Source: Bacteroidota bacterium (GTDB taxonomy: Bacteria; Bacteroidota; Ignavibacteria; UBA10030). From it: a DNA stretch of 5,914 nt. The position numbers and the translations under genes are program-made. The stretch lies in NCBI GenBank assembly GCA_003453835.1, contig DMMN01000324.1:14023-19936 (forward strand). Direction: 5' to 3'. Positions 1 to 4,905 of the stretch are shown in pieces; within the stretch, counting starts at the first letter, position 1, and each line of letters starts with the position of its first letter. Below the pieces are notes generated by a model. It had not been told where the DNA came from, searched no databases, and saw only the letters and a program-made list of their open reading frames with translations.

Positions 1-1604
1 TTGAAGTGGCGGGCCGGCATGTCGTCGACACTTCACTTCTCGCGCAACAGTACGACTTCTCAAAGCGGAGCCTTGAAGCCTTCAGCCTTCAACACCTCGT
101 GCAGCATTTCGGATTCGGATCAAAAGGCCGGACGTTTGTGCCGCGAGAGAGGACGACATCGCTCTGGTCTGAACACCCGGAGGTTGTGGTCCGGCATGCA
201 ACCGAGGAGGTGCAGGACATTCGGAAGCTCAGTGATCACCTCTCGCCGAGTTATTTCTTTCTGGCGCAGATGTGCCCGCTCTCGTACGGCACAGTGAGTC
301 GAACAGGGAGCGCAATCAAGATCGAGCTGCTGATGGTGCGCGAATACATTCGACAGAAGCACTCCGTTCCAAAGCCACAAACCGGAACCCAGACAACGGG
401 TGGATTTACCGATCTCTTTGCGACCGGAATCTTGAGCAACGTCATCCACGCCGACTTCGAATCGTTGTACCCCTTGATCATGCTCACGCGTCAGATCAAG
501 CCGAGCAGTGATGAACTCGGCATGTTCCAGATTCTGCTCGGCGAGTTGACGAGAGAGCGGATCGAGGCGAAACACCGAATGCAACGCACTCAAGAGGAGA
601 ACGCGAGAACCAAGGAAGATGCCTTCCAGTCTTCCTTGAAGATTCTCATCAACTCGTTCTACGGGTACTTGGGATATGGAAAGGGAATCTTCAACGACTT
701 TCAGAGGGCAGACCAAGTGACTCTCGAAGGCCGGGAGTTGCTGAAATCGATCATCAGACAGGTGGAATTGCACAACGGTTTGGTCATCGAGGTCGATACG
801 GATGGTCTTTTTTTCTCGCCTCCCGATAACGTGCGCGGAGAAGAGCTCGAGGAAGTGTTTGTCTCCAAGATCTCCTCGTCCACACCGGAAGGCATTCATC
901 TGGCCCTGGTCGGACGATACAAAAAGATGCTGAGTTACAAGAAGAAGAACTATGCTCTTCTCGGTTTTGACAATTCGCTATCCATTAAAGGGAGCGCGTT
1001 GATTTCGAGGAGCATGGAACGATTCGTGCGGCGCTACATCCGGAGTTGCATCGAGCTTCTGCTGCACGAGAACATCGCGGAGCTGCACGATCTTTTCGTC
1101 TCCTATCATCGGAGCATAACGGCTCATGAATGGGAGGCGCTGGATTTTGCACGGACGGAGACGATTCGTGACACGATGGAAGCGTATGACCTGGAAATCA
1201 AGGAGGGCTCGCGCAAGCCCGGCGCCGCGTACGAAGTTGTGAAGAAAGCAGAAGTTCCGGTGAGGCCCGGCGATCGGGTAACCTATTACGTTACCGGCAG
1301 TCACCCCGGAGTGAAGATTATCGAGAATTGTCGCTTGGCCGAGGAGTGGGATCGGAATTTCCCCGACGAGAACACCGCCCACTATCTGGAACGGCTGGAG
1401 GAGTCATCGAAGAAGTTTGAACCGTTCTTCGAGCGCGAGGACTTCAAGAAGGTGTTTTCCTCGGACGACTTGTTCGGATTCAGCGCAGAAGGAATAAAAA
1501 TCATCAACAAATTCAAGGGTACTCTTGGGGAGCCCCCCTCCAGCGAAGAGGAGTCCTCCGAGATCGGCATCTGGCTTGACGATCAGCCTGAGGAGGGGAC
1601 GTAG
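1..1604 (+). CDS. Family B DNA polymerase, C-terminal part (5' end cut by window)
   Basis: Template-directed DNA synthesis by a bacterial family B (COG0417-type) polymerase. The frame is open to the left edge, so the true start and most of the 3'-5' exonuclease domain lie outside; a GTG at 6 is probably internal. Counting from the codon at 6, the end of the exonuclease domain comes first (GRHVVDT, residues 3-9), then LSPSYFFLAQM. The polymerase motifs follow: motif A DFESLYP (from D150), motif B KILINSFYG (K212-G220), motif C VDTDG (D264 and D266) and the KGSALISRS thumb-side motif (K328). Both catalytic aspartates are intact, so the polymerase should be active. The Exo III motif normally reads YxxxD but here reads HATEE (H64, E68), which may weaken proofreading. 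The C-terminus is acidic. No convincing terminator follows; the next promoter starts about 20 bp downstream. Family assignment is firm, cellular role (replication or repair) is not. Confidence 0.93.
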   Translation, partial: EVAGRHVVDTSLLAQQYDFSKRSLEAFSLQHLVQHFGFGSKGRTFVPRERTTSLWSEHPEVVVRHATEEVQDIRKLSDHLSPSYFFLAQMCPLSYGTVSRTGSAIKIELLMVREYIRQKHSVPKPQTGTQTTGGFTDLFATGILSNVIHADFESLYPLIMLTRQIKPSSDELGMFQILLGELTRERIEAKHRMQRTQEENARTKEDAFQSSLKILINSFYGYLGYGKGIFNDFQRADQVTLEGRELLKSIIRQVELHNGLVIEVDTDGLFFSPPDNVRGEELEEVFVSKISSSTPEGIHLALVGRYKKMLSYKKKNYALLGFDNSLSIKGSALISRSMERFVRRYIRSCIELLLHENIAELHDLFVSYHRSITAHEWEALDFARTETIRDTMEAYDLEIKEGSRKPGAAYEVVKKAEVPVRPGDRVTYYVTGSHPGVKIIENCRLAEEWDRNFPDENTAHYLERLEESSKKFEPFFEREDFKKVFSSDDLFGFSAEGIKIINKFKGTLGEPPSSEEESSEIGIWLDDQPEEGT

Positions 1605-1624
1605 TGCGCGGAAAACCCCCTGAC

Positions 1625-1653
1625 TTGCTTTTTTATTCAACAAGTGCTATACT
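1625..1653 (+). promoter_or_regulatory. Sigma-70-type promoter with extended -10 for the cold shock gene
   Basis: The -35 box is TTGCTT (1625-1630), followed by a 17-bp spacer and a -10 box TATACT (1648-1653). The -10 is preceded by TG at 1645-1646, one base away, giving an extended -10. Spacing is optimal and the only downstream gene is the cold shock gene. Transcription would start near 1660, leaving an untranslated leader of about 193 nt. The start site is inferred from promoter geometry, not measured. Confidence 0.75.
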
Positions 1654-1659
1654 CGCGCT

Positions 1660-1852
1660 GTAATTCACCAACACCGTTTTTGTTTCAAAGTCGTTTTGGC
1701 TCTGTCTCTACGAAAGGTAACTTGCACGGACCTTCGGCGGAGAACTCTACCAAGCTTCACAATGAAAGGTCGTCCCCGAGAGCGGCGTCTTTCGTTTTTG
1801 AGAGACAAAAATTAGGTGTACATGTTCAACACTATAAGGAAGAAGTAGCCTT
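1660..1852 (+). promoter_or_regulatory. Long structured 5' leader of the cold shock mRNA
   Basis: A leader this long is typical of cspA-type mRNAs, where it acts as a temperature-responsive structure. By eye, 1703-1709 pairs with 1801-1807 (TGTCTCT/AGAGACA) and the adjoining 1710-1716 pairs with 1789-1795 (ACGAAAG/CTTTCGT). Together they make about 14 base pairs broken only by a 5-nt bulge at 1796-1800. Inside, GACCTT (1729-1734) pairs with AAGGTC (1766-1771). A separate hairpin at 1832-1856 covers the ribosome-binding site. I saw no match to the E. coli cold box. The pairings are seen directly; a thermosensing role is inferred from the gene family. Confidence 0.55.
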
Positions 1853-1856
1853 ATGG
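1832..1856 (+). promoter_or_regulatory. Hairpin masking the Shine-Dalgarno and start codon of the cold shock gene
   Basis: The Shine-Dalgarno AAGGA (1836-1840) lies 12 nt before the ATG at 1853. CTATAAGG (1832-1839) can pair with CCTTATGG (1849-1856): eight consecutive pairs including one U-G, with a 9-nt loop. The stem takes in most of the Shine-Dalgarno and all of the AUG, so folding would block initiation. Only GAAG-like purines remain exposed in the loop. The pairing is seen in the sequence; regulation is inferred. Confidence 0.45.
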
Positions 1857-2056
1857 AACAAGGTACAGTCAAATGGTTCAACAATGCCAAAGGATACGGC
1901 TTCATTAAGCGGAGTACCGGTGAGGACGTGTTCGTGCATTACAAGTCCATCAACGGCGAAGGCTACAAGACGCTCAAGGAGGGCGAGACTGTAGAGTTCG
2001 AAGTTGAACAGGGCGCCAAGGGCTTGCAGGCAATAAACGTTGTCAAGAAAGCCTAA
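1853..2056 (+). CDS. CspA-family cold shock protein
   Basis: A 67-residue single cold-shock domain (OB fold), a cytoplasmic protein that binds single-stranded RNA and DNA and, in this family, melts RNA structure or aids translation in the cold. The start [10 protein letters not shown] matches the family. RNP1 is KGYGFI (residues 13-18) and RNP2 is VFVHY (26-30), with the usual aromatic residues W8, F9, Y15, F17, F27, H29 and Y30. Length is normal and the protein is complete. The ATG at 1853 is chosen because of the Shine-Dalgarno AAGGA 12 nt upstream and the canonical N-terminus. It is transcribed alone, from an extended -10 promoter through a long leader, and ends at an intrinsic terminator 26 bp after the stop. 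Whether it is cold-inducible or constitutive cannot be told from sequence, as the family contains both kinds; the long leader favours post-transcriptional control. Confidence 0.96.
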   Translation: MEQGTVKWFNNAKGYGFIKRSTGEDVFVHYKSINGEGYKTLKEGETVEFEVEQGAKGLQAINVVKKA

Positions 2057-2081
2057 TTTCAGCCTCTCAAAAAAGCATTTC

Positions 2082-2110
2082 ATCCCGTTCGAAGTCGGAA
2101 CGGGATTTTT
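2082..2110 (+). terminator. Intrinsic terminator of the cold shock gene
   Basis: A 9-bp perfect stem, ATCCCGTTC (2082-2090) with GAACGGGAT (2098-2106), has a 7-nt loop and runs into a T tract (2106-2110, then GTTGTT). It lies 26 bp after the cold shock stop codon. Confidence 0.88.
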
Positions 2111-2147
2111 GTTGTTCGCTCGTGATTATTTCTTTGAAAGAGAAAGC

Positions 2148-2178
2148 AAAAAAGCCCACAACGTAATTCGTGGGCTTT
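2148..2178 (-). terminator. Intrinsic terminator of the maf/B12-binding unit
   Basis: AAAGCCCAC (2151-2159) pairs with GTGGGCTTT (2170-2178) in a 9-bp stem with a 10-nt loop. Read leftward, it is followed by six Ts (complement of 2148-2153). It sits 31 bp past the stop of the B12-binding gene. It faces the rightward terminator at 2082-2110, so the convergent units are insulated from both sides. A short TTT after the stem on the + strand could give weak backup termination in the other direction. Confidence 0.85.
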
Positions 2179-2209
2179 CGTCTACACAGCGCGCGGGCAG
2201 GACACGGAC

Positions 2210-2635
2210 TCAACCACTCACGGGGTGCGTCTCTCTCCCTCGCTCTTGAACGCATGCGCGAACGTACTCAACAATCTGAATCGTCGAAGCTCCCGGGGTA
2301 AACAACTCCCCAACACCCATCCTTTTCAGCTCAGCGATGTCTTTCTCGGGGATGATCCCTCCTCCAAACAGCACAACATCGCTCAAACCCTTCTGCTTCA
2401 TCAACTGTGACACCTTTGGAAAGATCGTCATGTGCGCCCCGCTCAGGAGACTAATCCCGATCGCATCCACATCCTCCTGAAGCGCAGCTTCAACAATCAT
2501 TTCGGGAGTCTTCCGTAAACCGGTGTAGATGACTTCCATTCCGGCATCTCGCAGGGCGGCAGCGACTACCTTTGCGCCACGATCATGACCATCCAACCCT
2601 GCCTTCGCAACGAGTACCCGAATCTTTCTCTCCAT
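2210..2635 (-). CDS. Cobalamin (B12)-binding subunit, methylmalonyl-CoA mutase small/C-terminal type
   Basis: A 141-residue stand-alone cobalamin-binding domain (COG2185 type), equivalent to the C-terminal part of methylmalonyl-CoA mutase. It carries adenosylcobalamin for radical carbon-skeleton rearrangement, classically (R)-methylmalonyl-CoA to succinyl-CoA. The signature DxHxxG is D15-G-H17-D-R-G20 within [12 protein letters not shown]17 is the lower axial cobalt ligand. The SxL motif is S62-L-L64, and GGG at 91-93 near the C-terminal side of the Rossmann-like fold contacts the nucleotide tail. Length fits the separate small subunit found in many bacteria and archaea. The catalytic TIM-barrel subunit is not in the window, so it must be encoded elsewhere; ethylmalonyl- or isobutyryl-CoA mutase partners are possible. 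It lies 24 bp downstream of maf on the same strand, with no room for a good promoter, so the two are probably co-transcribed. The Shine-Dalgarno before the ATG at 2635 is weak. Confidence 0.92.
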   Translation of the reverse strand: MERKIRVLVAKAGLDGHDRGAKVVAAALRDAGMEVIYTGLRKTPEMIVEAALQEDVDAIGISLLSGAHMTIFPKVSQLMKQKGLSDVVLFGGGIIPEKDIAELKRMGVGELFTPGASTIQIVEYVRACVQERGRETHPVSG

Positions 2636-2659
2636 GTTTTCACGCCGACAGTTCGTTGT

Positions 2660-3247
2660 TCATCGATCCAGAGTCTTCAAGAACTCTTGAAGTGTAACGT
2701 AGAATTTCGTAAGCGGAAACCCTACGACATTGTAGAAGCATCCCTCGACGCGCTGGACAAAGACGGCCCCGTAGTCATCCTGGATGCCGTATGCACCGGC
2801 CTTGTCCATCGGTGATCCGGAGGCTACGTATCCTCTAATCTCTTCCTCACTGAGTCGGCGGAAAAGGACTTTTGTCTTCTCGATATCTACGACGTATCTC
2901 CCCGATCGCCCATCGACAAGTGCGAATGCCGTGAGGACGATGTGCTCTCTCCCGCTTAACAATTTCAACATCCGGACTGCGTGCGGCTTGCTGCGCGGTT
3001 TGCCGAGTATCCGGTTTCCGACGACAACGATGGTATCCGCTCCGACGACAATTCCCTCCCGAACTTGAGAGGCAATCTCACGGGCCTTCTCAAGAGCAAT
3101 CCGTTTCGCATTGTGCGCAGGTGATTCATTGCGGGAGAACCTCTCAGCAACTCTGCTTGCTCTGACGGTGAACTTAAAGCCAATTTGTCTGAGAAGCAAT
3201 CGTCGCCGGGGCGATTTGGAGGCGAGAATCAGTGAAGGGAAACCCAT
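2660..3247 (-). CDS. maf: Maf family nucleoside triphosphate pyrophosphatase (dTTP/UTP type)
   Basis: Hydrolyses non-canonical or surplus nucleoside triphosphates to monophosphate and pyrophosphate in the cytoplasm; the family was first named as a septum-formation inhibitor. With the start at 3247 the protein has 195 residues, the usual length. SKSPRR (residues 10-15) is the N-terminal phosphate-binding motif, E35 lies in the conserved acidic position, VVGADT (D71) carries the catalytic aspartate, and DKAGAYGIQ (148-156) and NVVGFPL follow. GADT and DKAGAYGIQ are typical of the YhdE-like dTTP/UTP group rather than the YceF-like m7GTP group. An upstream in-frame ATG at 3292 would add 15 residues, but those codons lie in the terminator hairpin of the preceding gene, and GAGGT (3250-3254) sits just before the 3247 ATG, so 3247 is preferred. 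The RBS spacing is short. It is followed after 24 bp by the B12-binding gene. Confidence 0.94.
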   Translation of the reverse strand: MGFPSLILASKSPRRRLLLRQIGFKFTVRASRVAERFSRNESPAHNAKRIALEKAREIASQVREGIVVGADTIVVVGNRILGKPRSKPHAVRMLKLLSGREHIVLTAFALVDGRSGRYVVDIEKTKVLFRRLSEEEIRGYVASGSPMDKAGAYGIQDDYGAVFVQRVEGCFYNVVGFPLTKFYVTLQEFLKTLDR

Positions 3248-3255
3248 AGACCTCG

Positions 3256-3287
3256 AAAAACAAAAAAAGCGATACAAGTATCGCTTT
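3256..3287 (-). terminator. Intrinsic terminator between the exported-protein gene and maf
   Basis: Read leftward, AAAGCGATA and TATCGCTTT (3279-3287 and 3266-3274) make a 9-bp perfect stem with a 4-nt loop. Seven Ts follow (complement of 3262-3268), then a G and five more Ts. It starts 28 bp after the stop of the 3316-3741 gene and ends only about 2 bp before the maf Shine-Dalgarno. This placement leaves no room for a separate maf promoter downstream of it, so maf probably depends on read-through. Confidence 0.85.
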
Positions 3288-3315
3288 CTCACATGTCGCT
3301 CTCACCAGGAAGTTC

Positions 3316-3741
3316 TTAGCGGAACATTGCCTTGATGCTGCCCCACGTCCGTTTCGCGGCAGAAGTTGTCGACGAAGTTCTTGTAATATCTGAATCGAAA
3401 ATCGCGCCGCTCTGGAAAACCACCCTCACCTTGTACGCAAAGACATTGCCCGCAGTCTTGAACACGGACTGGTCAACGAATTCATAGCTTGAGTTGTTCC
3501 CTCGAAGGCTCGACTGCTCAATCGAACCCACCTTCATGAAATCCCCAAGAACTCCTCCGACAATCTGCGATCTCCAGACTTCGAACCGCATAACGCCCGT
3601 CTCATCTTCCGTCTGCCAACTGACTTTGATGTGACCTTCATGCGTGGGGTAGGCCGTTGGAGAATTCTTAATGACTCCCCCCCATAACATCGTGAGCGGG
3701 ACGAGGAACGAGAGAAGACCGAGTTGAATGGTGCGCCTCAT
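3316..3741 (-). CDS. Small exported protein with a fibronectin-III-like fold (function unknown)
   Basis: A 141-residue protein of unknown function. Residues 1-22 form a signal-peptide-like N-terminus: RR, then the hydrophobic run LGLLSFLVPLTMLWGGV. No lipobox cysteine is present, and in fact no cysteine at all. The rest reads as a single beta-sandwich domain resembling fibronectin type III: HIKVSWQTEDETGVMRFEVWRS, with the tryptophan of strand B and the aromatic residue of strand C, later SSYEFVDQSV and NVFAYKVRVVF, where the latter fits the Tyr-x-Val/Arg-x-V strand F pattern. A Ser/Thr-rich linker leads to a basic-aromatic tail, KRTWGSIKAMFR. It is probably exported to the periplasm or surface. 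A strong terminator follows. The Shine-Dalgarno before the ATG at 3741 is weak. Signal peptide and fold are read by eye; no function is proposed. Confidence 0.78.
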   Translation of the reverse strand: MRRTIQLGLLSFLVPLTMLWGGVIKNSPTAYPTHEGHIKVSWQTEDETGVMRFEVWRSQIVGGVLGDFMKVGSIEQSSLRGNNSSYEFVDQSVFKTAGNVFAYKVRVVFQSGAIFDSDITRTSSTTSAAKRTWGSIKAMFR

Positions 3742-3820
3742 AGTTGCCGCTAATGTAAATCTTGGTCAGGTAAAACACAAGAACTATTTTTTCTTTTTCA
3801 CCCGGAGGCCGGACGGATTG

Positions 3821-3879
3821 ATTGCCCGGTCTCCAGGAGAAACTGCCGGCAATCGGCCCACCCCCCTGTCCGGGCCGAT
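3821..3879. repeat. Adjacent GC-rich palindromes in the intergenic region
   Basis: Two inverted repeats touch each other. ATCGGCCC (3852-3859) pairs perfectly with GGGCCGAT (3872-3879) around a 12-nt loop. ATTGCCCGG (3821-3829) pairs with CCGGCAAT (3846-3853) with one bulged base. Neither is followed by a T tract in either direction, so they are not classical terminators. They lie between the EamA stop (3964) and the exported-protein start (3741), a 222-bp gap with no credible ORF. They could be an mRNA-stabilising or 3'-end element of the EamA transcript, or a leader structure of the next gene; the sequence does not decide. Confidence 0.55.
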
Positions 3880-3963
3880 CCAGATAGAATGGAAGCGAAG
3901 ACACGTATGTATCCCTATGTCCCGGTACCTCTACATCGGATTCTCAGAACTTGAAAGAACAGG

Positions 3964-4815
3964 TCAGGCCGGTGACAGTTCCGAAACGAGTAATCCCGCA
4001 AGGATCAATCCGCCGCCTACGATGCCAAGAAATCCGATCACTTCCCCCAACACCAGATAGGCAAAGACCGCTGCTATGACGGGCTCGATTGAAAAGATAA
4101 CGGCGCTGCGGGTGGGGGTGGAGTCTTTTTGGAACTTCATCTGAACATAGATGGCAACCACGGTCGCAAAGACTGCCAGGTAAGCAAGCGAAAGGAGATA
4201 CGTCGGTTCCGTCCTGAACAACGTCGTCTCGAAAGCAGCGGCGGCGACTCCCCCGAAAATCGAGTTGACCACAAACTGCACTAGCGTAATCTGCGCGGCG
4301 TCGTGATCTTTCGTGAAGACGTCTACGTAAACGATGTAGAGCCCAAACACTGCGGCACAGACAAGTGTGAGCGCATCTCCAATATTAAATTCAGATCCCA
4401 CCGGAGAGGTCAGGAAGTACAATCCGACGGTCACGAGGGCAATCCCGGCAACGTTCCCCCACTTGGGCGCCCTCCGTTCGATCAACAGTTGGCAAATGGG
4501 AGTGAAGACCACCATCATTCCTGTGATGAATGCGGATTTGGAAGCCGTCGTGTACTGGAGACCAATGGTCTGGGTGATGAATCCGGCAAATAACAGCACT
4601 CCAAGGACTGACCCTCTCATGATGGTCAATCGGCCCAGCCCTTTCAGACTGTTTCGAAACACGATGGCCATCAGCAGAGCGGCAACACCGAAGCGGATTC
4701 CGACATAGAGAAACGGAGAGATGCCGTCGAGGAGGTGTTTCGTTGTGACGAACGTACTGCCCCAGATAAACGTGATGGAAAAGAGAGCAAGTTCAGCTTT
4801 GGAACGCGGGGTCAT
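3964..4815 (-). CDS. EamA/DMT-family transporter (RhaT/YdcZ-like, ten membrane helices)
   Basis: An inner-membrane drug/metabolite transporter superfamily protein of 283 residues made of two EamA repeats, the normal size. About ten hydrophobic helices can be traced: roughly 8-27, 35-53, 68-88, 93-112, 120-137, 147-166, 177-196, 206-226, 237-257 and 260-279. Family landmarks are FIWGSTFV (residues 16-23) in helix 1, IGLQYTTASKSAFITGM (84-100) spanning helices 3-4, and in the second repeat SIEPVIAAVFAYLVLGE (242-258), with the conserved EP and GE. Members export amino acids, metabolites or drugs; the substrate cannot be read from sequence, and no neighbour suggests one. It lies 90 bp downstream of the DUF362 gene on the same strand. 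No clear Shine-Dalgarno or promoter was found in that gap, so co-transcription is possible. The ATG at 4815 is supported by its position just before helix 1. Confidence 0.92.
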   Translation of the reverse strand: MTPRSKAELALFSITFIWGSTFVTTKHLLDGISPFLYVGIRFGVAALLMAIVFRNSLKGLGRLTIMRGSVLGVLLFAGFITQTIGLQYTTASKSAFITGMMVVFTPICQLLIERRAPKWGNVAGIALVTVGLYFLTSPVGSEFNIGDALTLVCAAVFGLYIVYVDVFTKDHDAAQITLVQFVVNSIFGGVAAAAFETTLFRTEPTYLLSLAYLAVFATVVAIYVQMKFQKDSTPTRSAVIFSIEPVIAAVFAYLVLGEVIGFLGIVGGGLILAGLLVSELSPA

Positions 4816-4905
4816 TCGAAGCGGATATGGTTGATTCGTTTAGAAGGCGTGAACGGGCCTACCGAAATCATCCTCAAGACGGGACCCGGACCTGTTTGTG
4901 TCGGA

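Noticed and set aside
120..899. Long open frame on the minus strand opposite the polymerase
   Set aside because: It lies antisense to a well-supported polymerase with all catalytic motifs, and its translation shows no recognisable domain; it is a by-product of codon composition.
1594..1635. Terminator for the polymerase gene (AGGGG with CCCCT, then a T run at 1629-1634)
   Set aside because: The stem is only 5 bp with a large loop, overlaps the stop codon region, and the T run is better explained as the spacer of the cold shock promoter.
3248..3292. Fifteen-residue N-terminal extension of Maf
   Set aside because: The codons lie in the terminator hairpin and T tract of the preceding gene; the Maf family begins close to the LILASKSPRR strand and a Shine-Dalgarno-like GAGGT precedes the 3247 ATG.
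3752..3780. Promoter for the exported-protein gene (TTGTGT, 17-bp spacer, TACATT on the minus strand)
   Set aside because: The boxes match the consensus poorly and would give an almost leaderless mRNA. The spacing is right, so it remains possible but is not supported enough to list.
3742..3963. tRNA or known riboswitch in the intergenic gap
   Set aside because: No T-loop GTTCGA signature or cloverleaf, and no riboswitch core that I recognise on either strand; only palindromes are listed.
4816..4905. Promoter or terminator between DUF362 and EamA genes
   Set aside because: A TTGAGG on the minus strand has no -10 partner at suitable distance, and the GGACC/GGGTCC repeats do not form a stem with a T tract.
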